Positions 8,176-16,737 of a stretch of 64,000 nucleotides of DNA are shown here, piece by piece (positions within the stretch are counted from its first letter, which is position 1; every line of letters begins with the position of its first letter). The notes beneath the pieces were generated by a model. It worked only from the letters and a program-made list of their open reading frames with translations. It made no database searches and was not told the origin of the DNA. A program made the position numbers and the translations under genes. The DNA is from Paenibacillus odorifer (lineage in GTDB: Bacteria; Bacillota; Bacilli; Paenibacillales; Paenibacillaceae): contig NZ_CP009428.1 of NCBI RefSeq assembly GCF_000758725.1, forward strand, positions 2,852,001 through 2,916,000, read 5' to 3'.

Positions 8176-9573
8176 TTATTGCTTCGTTAATACCACCTCT
8201 AAAGCTATATTACTAAGCTCTTTATTCTCTGTCATACTTTGGATGTATCCACCTAAGAAACCTTCTTGTAGGCCTTCCCAAAGCTTGTAACCTGGCATCG
8301 CTTTAATATCTTCTGAGGAGCTGCCGGCTGTCCCCGCGAAGTATCTTACATTTAGCTTGGCCATTACCTCAGCCATCGATGCCTTTTCAGACTGCGTAAA
8401 GGAACTCTCCTTTAGACCATCCATAGCTTTGTTATAAGAGTTTGTAGCAAAAATATCCTCAGCATAGGTCTTAAAGTTTAAAAGATTCTGATCTGTAATG
8501 CCATTAGCTTTAGCCCATCCTTCTACATTTATGGGCATTGCTTCATAATTAACGGTTCTGCTCAGAGGATCGAAGGTCATCGCTCCATATTGATGTGGAT
8601 AAACAGCCATTGCACTTGTTGCGATATCATAAATTGGCATTTCTTCCGAAGAAGTTGCCGGGTCTACCCGGATGTCCTGCATATGGATATGGCCTGACAA
8701 GACTAAATTAAGTTCATTTTCACGAAGTAACTTTATTGTTTCCTGACTGTTGTTAAGCTTAAAGCCTGAAACAGACATAGAGGTGTGGCTTAGTAGGTTG
8801 TGGTGCATAACCGTGAGGACAGAAGCATGCTCCTTGGCTGCCAGTTTAACTGAATTATCTATCCATGATAGGGTAGAGGCGGTCAGGCGTCCGTCCGTTT
8901 GGGGGAAACCGTATTTCTGATTGTTATGATATTGGCTGCTGTCAATCATAAGGAGCCATAAATTTGGAGCTGCTTTAACGATGTAACTTAGCGATTCTTT
9001 ATCACGTGATACAGCCTCTTTGTAGCCGAAATTCTCATACATCTTGGTAAAGTCTTTGTCTGTAATAGAATCCGTAACGAGCTGCTTATCCCCGCTGAAG
9101 GATCTGGCCCAAGGATTAAATAAATCATGGTTGCCTGGAATGACATAAACAGAGGTTCCCTGCGCTTCAATTCGCTTTAGTTTTTGGGTTAGCTCCTGAT
9201 GGCTGCTGCGTTCTCCGTTATTTGTTAAATCTCCACTGAGGATGAGAAAATCAGGCTTCTGCTGCTCAGTATCATAAACCAAGGTTTCAAGGATTTCATC
9301 ACTGTAAGGCAGCATTTTTCCATCACCGCCAGTTACATATTTCTGAAAAGCTGTACCGCCATCCTGAAGCTTCTTATCTAAGAAGTGAGTATCCGTTGCC
9401 ACCCAGAAAGTGAGGGGGTGAAGATCAGTCGGATCTAGTTCTGTAAAGGTCAAATTAGACGAATTTGTGTCTTTACAGCTAGTTAGAGCCAAGCTCAGGA
9501 AAAGGAGCAGCAACAAAGAGGTAAAGACTGATTTTTTATGTCGAACAAGGGCTTTCTTGCTCAGAAAATTCAT
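8176..9573 (-). CDS. Calcineurin-like metallophosphoesterase lipoprotein, 465 aa
   Basis: An N-terminal signal with lipobox ALTSC marks a membrane-anchored extracellular lipoprotein. The di-metal phosphoesterase motifs are all present in order: DTH (VATDTHF), GDLTNNG, GNHD (IPGNHDLF), MHHN and GHIH (LSGHIHMQD). The C-terminal ~130 residues are helical and typical of secreted members. The substrate (nucleotide, phosphodiester or phospholipid) is not evident. ATG at 9573 is chosen because GGAAGG lies just upstream; the frame runs open to 9606 without a better site. It converges on the preceding plus-strand lipoprotein gene. Confidence 0.88.
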   Translation of the reverse strand: MNFLSKKALVRHKKSVFTSLLLLLFLSLALTSCKDTNSSNLTFTELDPTDLHPLTFWVATDTHFLDKKLQDGGTAFQKYVTGGDGKMLPYSDEILETLVYDTEQQKPDFLILSGDLTNNGERSSHQELTQKLKRIEAQGTSVYVIPGNHDLFNPWARSFSGDKQLVTDSITDKDFTKMYENFGYKEAVSRDKESLSYIVKAAPNLWLLMIDSSQYHNNQKYGFPQTDGRLTASTLSWIDNSVKLAAKEHASVLTVMHHNLLSHTSMSVSGFKLNNSQETIKLLRENELNLVLSGHIHMQDIRVDPATSSEEMPIYDIATSAMAVYPHQYGAMTFDPLSRTVNYEAMPINVEGWAKANGITDQNLLNFKTYAEDIFATNSYNKAMDGLKESSFTQSEKASMAEVMAKLNVRYFAGTAGSSSEDIKAMPGYKLWEGLQEGFLGGYIQSMTENKELSNIALEVVLTKQ

Positions 9574-9774
9574 GATTATAACCTTCCTTCTATACATTTG
9601 CTGCACTATTGTAGCGCATTTTAGCTCGTAGTGTATATCGGAAAAGGAAGAGGGCAGTTTCTAGCCCGCATGAATTGATTAATGATTAATAGATCAGGTG
9701 CATAATTAAGCCCATAAATGCGACAATAAGAGTTGGCAACGAATATATCCGACAAAATAAGTTGTGAATAACTG

Positions 9775-9803
9775 TTGTGTTTTCAGAAAAAAGGTGCTAA
9801 GAT
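9775..9803 (+). promoter_or_regulatory. Promoter of the nitroreductase gene
   Basis: TTGTGT (9775-9780) and TAAGAT (9798-9803) with a 17-base spacer sit 42 bases before the ATG. No operator was recognised. The rest of the 9574-9845 gap is AT-rich without further structure that I can name. Confidence 0.55.
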
Positions 9804-9845
9804 ATACAAAAGTAAGTTACTTAAATTAATGGAGGTAGTTATTTT

Positions 9846-10445
9846 ATGTCTAACAATTTCTTTGAAGCAGTAAAAGGAAGACGTTCCATATATGCCATCA
9901 GTAAAGAAACTACGATTTCGGATGCACAAATTGTAGAAATCGTTGAACAAGCGGTGCTACATAGCCCAACTTCATTCAACTCTCAAAGCTCAAGAGCCGT
10001 TGTTCTTCTTGGTGAACAACATGATAAGCTATGGGATATCACTACAGAAACATTGCGTAAAATCGTTCCTGCCGAACAATTTGAAGGAACAGCGCAAAAA
10101 TTAGCGTCTTTCAAAGCAGGTTACGGTTCCGTACTATTCTTCGAAGATCAAACGGTAGTGAAGAGCCTGCAAGAGAACTTCGCTCTATATGCTGAGAACT
10201 TCCCAATTTGGGCTAACCAATCCTCTGGTATTCTGCAATTTGTAGTATGGACAGCACTTTCTGAAGCAGGTGTAGGTGCATCCTTGCAGCATTATAATCC
10301 ACTGATTGATGATGAAGTAAAAGAAGCATGGGGCATCCCGCAAGAATGGAAATTGATTGCTCAATTGCCATTTGGTAAAACCGTTACTCCTGCTGGTGAG
10401 AAACAATTCCAACCGGTTGAAGATCGTGTGAAAGTCTTTAAATAA
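9846..10445 (+). CDS. Nitroreductase-family FMN oxidoreductase, 199 aa
   Basis: Small flavoprotein reductase of the nitroreductase superfamily, probably dimeric and cytoplasmic. The N-terminal FFEAVKGRRSIYAIS segment supplies the conserved Arg-Arg-Ser for FMN phosphate binding, LHSPTSFNSQSSRAV is the family's SPTxxNxQ region, and GVGASLQHYNP near residue 145 is the flavin-contacting loop. The pattern is nearest to the short HBN1/YdgI-type members used against oxidising or nitroaromatic compounds. ATG follows GGAGG. It is followed by a perfect hairpin that also covers the next gene's ribosome site. Confidence 0.9.
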   Translation: MSNNFFEAVKGRRSIYAISKETTISDAQIVEIVEQAVLHSPTSFNSQSSRAVVLLGEQHDKLWDITTETLRKIVPAEQFEGTAQKLASFKAGYGSVLFFEDQTVVKSLQENFALYAENFPIWANQSSGILQFVVWTALSEAGVGASLQHYNPLIDDEVKEAWGIPQEWKLIAQLPFGKTVTPAGEKQFQPVEDRVKVFK

Positions 10446-10461
10446 GTGAGATAAGCGTTTG

Positions 10462-10511
10462 AAACCTCCTTAACCAGGCTAAGTATGTATATAGACTGGT
10501 TAAGGAGGTTT
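10462..10511 (+). terminator. Perfect 15-bp hairpin with T-run that also contains the next gene's ribosome binding site
   Basis: Bases 10462-10476 (AAACCTCCTTAACCA) are the exact reverse complement of 10497-10511 (TGGTTAAGGAGGTTT), with a 20-base loop. The 3' arm runs into a T-tract ending at 10514 and contains AAGGAGG, which is 8 bases before the ATG at 10517. The element can therefore terminate nitroreductase transcripts and, if read through, mask the ribosome site of the small gene. Confidence 0.8.
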
Positions 10512-10516
10512 TTTGT

Positions 10517-10711
10517 ATGCCATGGAACAAAGAGGATTATCCAGAATCATTAAAGAACTTCACAGCACCTGTTCGCAATAAGGCAATCGATATTGCGAAT
10601 GCGCTCCTCGAAGATGGTTATGAGGAGGGGCGGGCGATTTCAATTGCCACAGCGCAGGCGAAAGAGTGGGGGGAGAACCACGATAAACAAATCCGTAAAA
10701 AAGGCCATTAA
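10517..10711 (+). CDS. Small hypothetical protein, 64 aa (YdaT-like N-terminal pattern)
   Basis: Begins MPWNKEDYPESLKNF and continues with a helical, charged segment, VRNKAIDIANALLEDGYEEG, then AISIATAQAKEW. From memory this resembles the N-terminal part of small Bacillus proteins such as YdaT; no function is assigned there. No signal or membrane segment. The protein is complete with a stop at 10711 and is flanked by its own terminator. Its ribosome site lies in the 3' arm of the preceding hairpin, which suggests conditional expression. Confidence 0.75.
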   Translation: MPWNKEDYPESLKNFTAPVRNKAIDIANALLEDGYEEGRAISIATAQAKEWGENHDKQIRKKGH

Positions 10712-10740
10712 TGCTTAATCAAAGGCCTGAGCATAGAAAT

Positions 10741-10783
10741 AAAAAAAGCAGGACAGCGTTTATTAACGCTTGTCCTGCTTTTT
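10741..10783. terminator. Bidirectional terminator between the 64-aa gene and prsA
   Basis: A-tract, AGCAGGACA with a GCGTT extension, short loop, AACGC plus TGTCCTGCT, then T-tract. It serves the two convergent genes. Confidence 0.85.
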
Positions 10784-10794
10784 GACGGGCACAA

Positions 10795-11952
10795 TTATTT
10801 AGTAGATTCATTTCCTGCTGCTGCGCTTGCAGTTGGCTCAGCTGTTGCAGCTGCATCTTCTTTAGCGTCAGTAAGTGTGTTCGTAATTTTTGCTTTTTCA
10901 GTTGTTTCTGACAACCAAGTGGAGGACAGAGTGGAAACCTTTTGCGAAACTAGAGTTTTACGAATTTCATCTTTCTTTTCTTCCAGTGTATAGTCTTTAG
11001 CATCTTTATGGTCGGTTACTTTAATGATGTGATAACCATAATCGGATTTCACAGCATCACTGGTTTCACCAACTTTTAGCTTAAAGGCTACATCAGAGAA
11101 TTCAGCTACCATATCGCCACGTTTGAAGAAGTCTAGATCTCCGCCATTATCCTTGGAACCCGTATCAGAGGATTTTTCCTTGGCAAGAGTAGCGAAATCT
11201 GCGCCTTCTTTCAGTTGTTTCAGAATTGCATCTGCTTCTTCTTTAGTCTCAACGAGAATGTGGGAAGCGCGAACTTGTTCTTCTTCACTGAAAGTAGCTT
11301 TATTTGTGTCATAGTATTCTTTGATTTCATCATCCGTTACAGTGACTTGTGGCTCAAGGATTTTACGCAGCTTTACTTGCAGCGGCATTTGCTTTTTCAA
11401 GTCGTCTACAGTCATTGAGCTTTGGGACAAAGCAGCATTAAAGGCAGCCTCTCCGCCGAATTGTGCTTTAAGATCTTCAAGTTCAGTGTTGATGTCTTCA
11501 TCTGTAACAGTTACGTTGGCTTTTTTAGCCTCTTGATCAACAAGCTCAGTAGTAATCATAGATTGCAGCGTGCTTTCTCCGCCTGCTTCGATCAATTTAT
11601 CATAAAGTTGTTCTTTTGTAATTTTTGTTCCGTTTACTGTTGCAACAGCTTTTTTGCTGTCGTCTTTTTGGACGACCAGAACAATGATTAGTGCTGCAGC
11701 TAATACGATAGAGGCAATCATCCAAGCTTTATTGCTTCTAGGAGCAGTCGGAGGTGTAGGTGGCGTAGCGTTGTTCGCACCGACTTTGTTCATTACTGGA
11801 ATACTGTCTGCTTTTGTTGTATTCACAGGTTCCTCAGCAGCTGCTTGCGCTACTTCAACCTCTTCATTGATAATCTCGGAAGTGTTCAAATCTTCTTCCG
11901 TGGTTCCGTTGTTTTCTAAGTTCTCATTTCCATTCAGATCTTTTTTGTCCAT
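10795..11952 (-). CDS. PrsA/SurA-type foldase with parvulin domain, membrane-anchored, 385 aa
   Basis: Peptidyl-prolyl isomerase expected to help secreted proteins fold outside the membrane. The order is: acidic, Asn/Glu-rich cytoplasmic N-terminus (about 1-75), one membrane segment (about 77-95, WMIASIVLAAALIIVLVV), SurA-N-like helical chaperone region (about 105-215), and a parvulin rotamase domain beginning at VRASHILVET near 225 and ending at YGYHIIKVTDHK. The tail is Ala/Thr/Ser rich. Classical PrsA is a lipoprotein with a lipobox Cys; here no Cys is seen, so anchoring is by the membrane segment. The start has GGGAG upstream. Confidence 0.88.
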   Translation of the reverse strand: MDKKDLNGNENLENNGTTEEDLNTSEIINEEVEVAQAAAEEPVNTTKADSIPVMNKVGANNATPPTPPTAPRSNKAWMIASIVLAAALIIVLVVQKDDSKKAVATVNGTKITKEQLYDKLIEAGGESTLQSMITTELVDQEAKKANVTVTDEDINTELEDLKAQFGGEAAFNAALSQSSMTVDDLKKQMPLQVKLRKILEPQVTVTDDEIKEYYDTNKATFSEEEQVRASHILVETKEEADAILKQLKEGADFATLAKEKSSDTGSKDNGGDLDFFKRGDMVAEFSDVAFKLKVGETSDAVKSDYGYHIIKVTDHKDAKDYTLEEKKDEIRKTLVSQKVSTLSSTWLSETTEKAKITNTLTDAKEDAAATAEPTASAAAGNESTK

Positions 11953-12080
11953 TATTAGTAATGACTCCCTTCAATATAGGTGTTGCTTGTCTATTTACAA
12001 CTTTAACAGAAATCCTAATCCTAAACCTTAAGAAAGTATAAAAAAAGGCAGGATCTTTTTAAGTTTCTATTAATAAAAAG

Positions 12081-12121
12081 CAAAAAGCCGGAAATGGCAT
12101 CAGTAACATGCCCTTCCGGCT
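12081..12121 (-). terminator. Terminator of the LytTR gene
   Basis: AGCCGGAA (12086-12093) pairs with TTCCGGCT (12114-12121); on the minus strand the stem is followed by TTTTTG. Confidence 0.7.
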
Positions 12122-12137
12122 AATGGGAATAAGATGT

Positions 12138-12473
12138 CTACTTCAGTCCTTTCAGAAGATGACGAATGCTTTCTTGTTTTCGTCTTGGGACACGTACGTT
12201 TTTAGCATACAGGCCCATTTCACCGAAATAAATGCAGTCATCTGCGATAGAGCTGATCTTGTTCAGGTTGACATAACAGCCACCGTACACATGATAATAA
12301 CTTGAATTGGACAACAATCGATTTAATTGCTCGGCAGTCATTCTCTTTTTTATGTTATAGTTTCTGCCGTGAAAAATGACCAAATCATGGTCCCCGACCT
12401 TAAAGAACAGAATGTCTGTCTCCACCTCGAAGTCCTCGTACACATTTCTGGCTTCCAGCAGGATGCTACTCAT
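12138..12473 (-). CDS. Stand-alone LytTR DNA-binding protein, 111 aa
   Basis: Consists almost entirely of a LytTR domain (PF04397): FFKVGDHDLVIFHGRN, then the helix MTAEQLNRLL, the YYHVYGGCYVNLNKIS segment (family: F.R.H.S..VN...I) and the closing VRVPRRKQESIRHLL. There is no receiver domain and no membrane segment. LytTR proteins bind direct repeats to regulate virulence, bacteriocin or sugar genes. No cognate kinase is adjacent, so the input is unknown. ATG at 12473 follows AAGGGGG. It is divergent from the lactonase gene, which could be a target; that is a guess. Confidence 0.88.
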   Translation of the reverse strand: MSSILLEARNVYEDFEVETDILFFKVGDHDLVIFHGRNYNIKKRMTAEQLNRLLSNSSYYHVYGGCYVNLNKISSIADDCIYFGEMGLYAKNVRVPRRKQESIRHLLKGLK

Positions 12474-12679
12474 TCATGTTCCCCCTTTATACGGAATAAA
12501 AGACTAATGTTAGCGCTTTCATTATATCACAACAGTTAATCGTTGGAAAGACCCATTTTTGAATTGTTTCGTACATTTCTAACTTTATCGTTTGTAATTA
12601 ACGTTTAAAAATTGTAGATTATATAGATGATCACATCTAATGAGTGTGAAGTAGCAATACTTTGAGGAGGAATATAGAG

Positions 12680-13786
12680 ATGAATGAGCAGAATAAGTTA
12701 TTGCTGTTTACAGGTTCTTATGCAAGTGCCGCAGAAAGCGGAGTGCAGGTATTTGAATTCGATGGAGCTGCAGGTGGTACGCTAAAGCTGCTGGATTCGG
12801 TGCAGGGCTTAACTAATCCTACCTTTGTTAATGTAGATGCCGCAGAGAAACGTCTATACGCTATAGGAGAAAAACCGAATGGTGAGGGTGGAAAAGAAGG
12901 CGAGGTTATTTCCTTTGCTATTGATCTAAAGGACGGGAAATTGAGTGAACTGAAACGCATTCCCTCCATGCCTGCCTCTGGCAATCGTCAAACAACCACC
13001 TGCCATATCAATAGAGATTTGAATGATGAATACGTGGTTGTATGTAGTTATCATGGTGGAAGTGTTGGCTTGATCAAATTAAATGAAGATAAAGCTGCAG
13101 ATCAATTAGTTGATGTGGCCGTACATTCAGGTCATGGCCAACATCCTGAACGGCAGGACCGCCCTCATCCCCATTCCGCTATTTTCAGTCCGGACGGGCA
13201 GTATGTGTTTGTATCTGATCTTGGGCTTGATTTAATTCGGGCCTATAGAATCAATAGAGAAACCAACAAACTAGAGGTACATGGTGATACGGCGTTGCAT
13301 CCAGGAGCGGGACCACGCCACTTCACTTTCCATCCAGACGGAAAGTCTGCTTATGTAATTAACGAGGTGGATTCCACCATTACATCGTTTACATATGACA
13401 GTGCCGCAGGCACTCTGCACACTGTAGATACAGTGCCGACACTGCCTGATGATTTTGACGAAGAGAATACATGCGCTGAAATCGCTATTTCCAAGGATGG
13501 GAAATATCTGTACGCTTCAAACCGTGGGGCTGATAATATTGCCGTGTATGCGGTGGATAATGCTTCTGCTAAGCTTACACATCTTGAATATGTATCTACT
13601 CGTGGAGGACATCCACGTCACTTCGCATTGACACCAGATGGAGCTTATCTTATAGTAGCGAATCGTGATGCGAATAACCTGGTTGTATTTTCGATAGAAG
13701 CGGCTAGTGGCCGACTCGAATTTACTGGAAATACAGCTGAAGTATCCAAACCGGTATGTGTGAAGCCCGTAATTGTTCCTGCATAA
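12680..13786 (+). CDS. pgl: Lactonase, 7-bladed beta-propeller (6-phosphogluconolactonase-type), 368 aa
   Basis: Beta-propeller lactonase family (PF10282; YbhE/YkgB type), expected to hydrolyse 6-phosphogluconolactone in the pentose phosphate pathway or a related lactone. Blade repeats end in motifs such as HPHSAIFSPDGQYVFVSDLG, GPRHFTFHPDGKSAYVINE and HPRHFALTPDGAYLIVANRD, which hold the conserved His/Arg around the active site. Length is typical. ATG at 12680 follows GAGGAGG, preferred over the in-frame extension to 12662. The gene stands alone with a strong terminator. Confidence 0.9.
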   Translation: MNEQNKLLLFTGSYASAAESGVQVFEFDGAAGGTLKLLDSVQGLTNPTFVNVDAAEKRLYAIGEKPNGEGGKEGEVISFAIDLKDGKLSELKRIPSMPASGNRQTTTCHINRDLNDEYVVVCSYHGGSVGLIKLNEDKAADQLVDVAVHSGHGQHPERQDRPHPHSAIFSPDGQYVFVSDLGLDLIRAYRINRETNKLEVHGDTALHPGAGPRHFTFHPDGKSAYVINEVDSTITSFTYDSAAGTLHTVDTVPTLPDDFDEENTCAEIAISKDGKYLYASNRGADNIAVYAVDNASAKLTHLEYVSTRGGHPRHFALTPDGAYLIVANRDANNLVVFSIEAASGRLEFTGNTAEVSKPVCVKPVIVPA

Positions 13787-13830
13787 AGTTACTCCGCTTG
13801 AAGAGTGAATAAGTGATCTTGGGAAATGCT

Positions 13831-13870
13831 AAAGGGAACACCGGATATAAAGTCCGGTGTTCCCTTTTTT
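13831..13870 (+). terminator. Terminator after the lactonase gene
   Basis: AAAGGGAACACCGGA is followed after seven bases by its exact complement TCCGGTGTTCCCTTT and a T-run. Confidence 0.9.
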
Positions 13871-13922
13871 TGAAAATAAAAGCCTGTGATTATCTGGTTG
13901 ATGAGGTGAATGAGGGAGAAGA

Positions 13923-14144
13923 CTATTTGAGCGAAACGGGCTTAAGAGGTACAATAGTGGATACTGCAGATTTGAATAGCACATTTTGCCTGCCATCACC
14001 TTGACCTTGTAAAGTGATTGTGAAAGCATCGTACGAGGTTACGAGCCCTTGCATTTTCACACCATTCGTCGTAAAAATCGTCACAGGCACCTTTGTGGAA
14101 ATGAACTGGTTCAACAATCGTTCTTGCAATTTTAAACTCTCCAC
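13923..14144 (-). CDS. hfq: Hfq-like Sm-fold RNA-binding protein, 73 aa
   Basis: Sm1 motif VPVTIFTTNGVKMQGLV and Sm2 region LFKSAVSTIVPLKPV align through the whole length with Hfq; the N-terminal KLQERLLNQF matches the LQD.FLN helix with its proximal-site Gln. Differences from the usual form are Asp to Glu after that Gln, Tyr-Lys-His-Ala changed to Phe-Lys-Ser-Ala, and about three extra residues in the loop before Sm2. The start is GTG with GGAG ten bases upstream. It is not in the usual mutL-miaA-hfq setting, lying between a lactonase and a PAP2 phosphatase. It may be a second, specialised Hfq. Confidence 0.82.
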   Translation of the reverse strand: MESLKLQERLLNQFISTKVPVTIFTTNGVKMQGLVTSYDAFTITLQGQGDGRQNVLFKSAVSTIVPLKPVSLK

Positions 14145-14255
14145 TTTGGCAGCACTCCATCTTCTGTGAATTTTTTTCTCTCAATAATTATAACATGGGT
14201 TAGTCCCTCACTGGAAATGAGATCAACAGTCACTAGAATAGACATGGAGGTATTT

Positions 14256-14897
14256 ATGCTTTATTATCAGAACTGGTCTAGAGCTTTTCGCTTTTTTTTA
14301 GGTTTTGCTGCGTGTTTCGCCGTTATAGCTGTCCTTGTAAGTATGAATAAGGTATCAACCTTTGATAACTATATTATTGATTGGGTACAATCAGCGGAAT
14401 CACCGGGGTTGACCTCATTCGCCAAAGGTTTATCTCTAATTGGTTCCTCTAAGATCGCTATTGGCATATCTATCGTTACCATGGCACTGCTCTATTTTTT
14501 GCTGAAACACCGGTTTGAATTAATCTTGTTCCTATGGGTTGGATTAGGCTCACAGCTCTTGAATACAATAATGAAGTTATGTTTTCACAGAGAACGTCCG
14601 AATTTACATCGTATTGTCGAAGAGATTGGTTATAGTTTTCCGAGCGGGCACTCAATGGCAGCCTTCTCTTTGTACGGCGTTATTGCCTTTATACTGTGGC
14701 GTCATCTGCGGCGGAGGCATGAACGGGTCTTATTAATAATGTTCGCTGTATTCATGACCGTGGGGATTGGCTGGAGTCGTATCTATTTGGGTGTTCATTA
14801 TCCGAGTGACGTTATTGGGGGATATATGGCTAGTGGCGCTTGGTTGATGTTGTCCATTTGTTTATTTCAAATCTACAAGAGCTCGCGTACGAATTAG
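14256..14897 (+). CDS. PAP2-family membrane phosphatase, 213 aa
   Basis: Membrane lipid phosphatase with about six segments and the three acid-phosphatase motifs: KLCFHRERPN (KxxxxxxRP), SFPSGHSM (PSGH) and SRIYLGVHYPSD (SRxxxxxHxxxD). Active site faces outside. Likely substrates are undecaprenyl pyrophosphate, phosphatidylglycerol phosphate or phosphatidic acid; the sequence alone does not say which. ATG at 14256 is chosen because GGAGG lies five bases upstream; an in-frame open extension to 14166 lacks a site and would overlap the hfq promoter region. Confidence 0.9.
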   Translation: MLYYQNWSRAFRFFLGFAACFAVIAVLVSMNKVSTFDNYIIDWVQSAESPGLTSFAKGLSLIGSSKIAIGISIVTMALLYFLLKHRFELILFLWVGLGSQLLNTIMKLCFHRERPNLHRIVEEIGYSFPSGHSMAAFSLYGVIAFILWRHLRRRHERVLLIMFAVFMTVGIGWSRIYLGVHYPSDVIGGYMASGAWLMLSICLFQIYKSSRTN

Positions 14898-14907
14898 GAT
14901 AGATACA

Positions 14908-14943
14908 AAAACGGATATCTTTCATAGTGCATGAAGATATCCG
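14908..14943. terminator. Bidirectional terminator between the PAP2 gene and the minus-strand secreted protein gene
   Basis: ACGGATATCTTTCAT pairs with ATGAAGATATCCGT with one bulge; flanked by AAAAA on the left and CTTT on the right, so it is stronger for the minus-strand gene. Confidence 0.8.
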
Positions 14944-14965
14944 TCTTTATGTGGAAGAAGATTGG

Positions 14966-15469
14966 TTAAGGGGTCGTCACGTGTTGTTCAGATGTTTTGC
15001 GATCCTGGAATTGTCCCATTTTGCTTATTCTTTGCTTCAGCATCGCAGGAAGTCCTGCTTTAAGCTTTTGGGCTTCGTCTTTTGTCAGACGTCCTTCGGT
15101 GATGGCTTGATCCAGCCGTTGGTTTGCCGATTCGCAGAGCTTCTGAATATATTGATCTTCCGTCCAGCCTTTTTTCTCAAGAGCAAGCTGCGGGAGCGTT
15201 TTGCCTGCTTTCAGGCTATTGATTAGCTCTGTACGATCCATTTCCAGCAGTTTAGCCGTTTCAAAAATAATGAAATGTCCACCAGCCCTAACCTTTCCGT
15301 CTTTTCCTGGATGGTGACCGTGACCTTTCTCTGAAGGGTGGGCACCAGGTGCGGTGGCTGTGGGGGTTACTTTCTCAGCAGAAGCACTTCCAATTGGCGC
15401 AAGAGCTGGAGACAGGCTGAGAAAAATAACGGTTGTGAAAGTCATTAATCTTTTGATATGGTTATTCAT
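14966..15469 (-). CDS. Secreted helical protein of unknown function, 167 aa
   Basis: Signal peptide (about 1-31, cleavage after ASA) followed by a His/Gly/Pro-rich linker containing HPSEKGHGHHPGKDGK, which could bind metal. The rest is a helical module with the pattern ETAKLLEMDRTELINSLKAGKTLPQLALEKGW and then RLDQAITEGRLTKDEAQKLKAGLPAMLK. The same pattern occurs in many secreted Bacillus/Paenibacillus proteins of the YckD/DUF2680 type; no biochemical role is known to me. GAGGTGAG upstream supports the ATG start. Confidence 0.75.
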   Translation of the reverse strand: MNNHIKRLMTFTTVIFLSLSPALAPIGSASAEKVTPTATAPGAHPSEKGHGHHPGKDGKVRAGGHFIIFETAKLLEMDRTELINSLKAGKTLPQLALEKKGWTEDQYIQKLCESANQRLDQAITEGRLTKDEAQKLKAGLPAMLKQRISKMGQFQDRKTSEQHVTTP

Positions 15470-15653
15470 TCACTCACCTCGTATGTTATGTGATAGGCAC
15501 TACTCGGATTAGTATTCCCTTAAAGCTGAAAGAAACATGAGTGAGAGCTTAAATGTTCTTAAAATTCATCATCTCCAGGCTGGGGTAATTAGAAGTACGA
15601 GGGTTCGCTGATGTTCATATTGTAGCGTGGGCTAATTTTTAGGAGGGATAGGT

Positions 15654-16697
15654 TTGGCTTTAGGAGCTCGCATATTTAAAACAGGTTTGGCCGTTACGCT
15701 AGCCCTATATTTAGCTGTAATGCTTCAATTTCCTTCTGCCGTGGGTGCAGGGATTGCAGCGATTTTCGCTATGCAGCCCTCTATTTATCGCTCTTGGCGT
15801 TATTTTCTTGACCAGCTCACGACTAGTACAATGGGGGCCGTTCTGGCTTTACTCGGAGGGATGCTGTTATCCAATAGCCCAATAGCAGTCGGTTTGGTCT
15901 GTATTCTAGTCATTATGATCAGTATGAAAATCAACCGGGCGGATACGATAAGTCTTACGTTAGTTACTGTAATAACAGTGATGGAGGCTTCGGGTGAATG
16001 GCAATTCGCACTTAATCGCTTTTTATTAACTTTGACAGGTATTGTTTCTGCATTTCTAATCAATATTATTGTCGTTCCTCCAAAACCTCGTAAGCAATAC
16101 ATTAAGCAAATTGAGAATGTTTTTTCAAGCCTCTCTTTATTGCTGAGAACAGCGGTTTCTCATGAGATGAAGGAAAGTGTATTTCGTGATGAAAAAAATG
16201 CCTTACATTCATCCATAAAATCGTTGGCGGATAAGTATGCATTGTTTGAGGAGGAGCAGAAGCAGTTAAAACGGGCCAAGTATAGCCAGACTAGACAAAT
16301 GGTTGTGTATAAGAACCTGTTAGCTTCTTTGCAAAAAGGTTACGATGTTCTCGAGGCTGTAGATCGGCATTATTTCCAGGCGGATCGGACCGAACATACA
16401 GATGCTCTATTTGATAATCATTTGGAACATTTAATCAAATATCATCAGCACATCTTACTTAAGTTTGAAGACAAATTAAAGCCCAATGCCAATGATTCCG
16501 AACCCTTGGGAGAAGACAATGATGATTTTCTGAATACCGCGATTTTGGGGTATAATGCAGAGAAAATAGGTCAGCTGCGTTTATATGTTGTGGCAGCGGC
16601 GATTTATGATTACGGATATCAATTGGAGCGCTTAGATAAAGTGGCCGATCAGATGAATCGTATAGCAGAGGAGAAAGAATCTGTGCACGAAGCCTAA
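15654..16697 (+). CDS. Aromatic acid exporter (ArAE/DUF939) family membrane protein, 347 aa
   Basis: N-terminal half has about six membrane segments opening with ARIFKTGLAVTLALYLA and FAMQPSIYRSWRYFLDQ, the signature of the FUSC/ArAE_1 family (PF06081). The C-terminal half (about 150-347) is a long, charged, helical cytoplasmic domain with coiled-coil character. Family members are proposed exporters of aromatic acids; this is not proven for Firmicutes. The start is TTG at 15654, supported by AGGAGGGAT; no ATG is available at this position. A single-gene unit. Confidence 0.85.
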   Translation: MALGARIFKTGLAVTLALYLAVMLQFPSAVGAGIAAIFAMQPSIYRSWRYFLDQLTTSTMGAVLALLGGMLLSNSPIAVGLVCILVIMISMKINRADTISLTLVTVITVMEASGEWQFALNRFLLTLTGIVSAFLINIIVVPPKPRKQYIKQIENVFSSLSLLLRTAVSHEMKESVFRDEKNALHSSIKSLADKYALFEEEQKQLKRAKYSQTRQMVVYKNLLASLQKGYDVLEAVDRHYFQADRTEHTDALFDNHLEHLIKYHQHILLKFEDKLKPNANDSEPLGEDNDDFLNTAILGYNAEKIGQLRLYVVAAAIYDYGYQLERLDKVADQMNRIAEEKESVHEA

Positions 16698-16737
16698 ACA
16701 TAACCTTGTGAAGAGCAACATATAAGCTTTGTAACAG

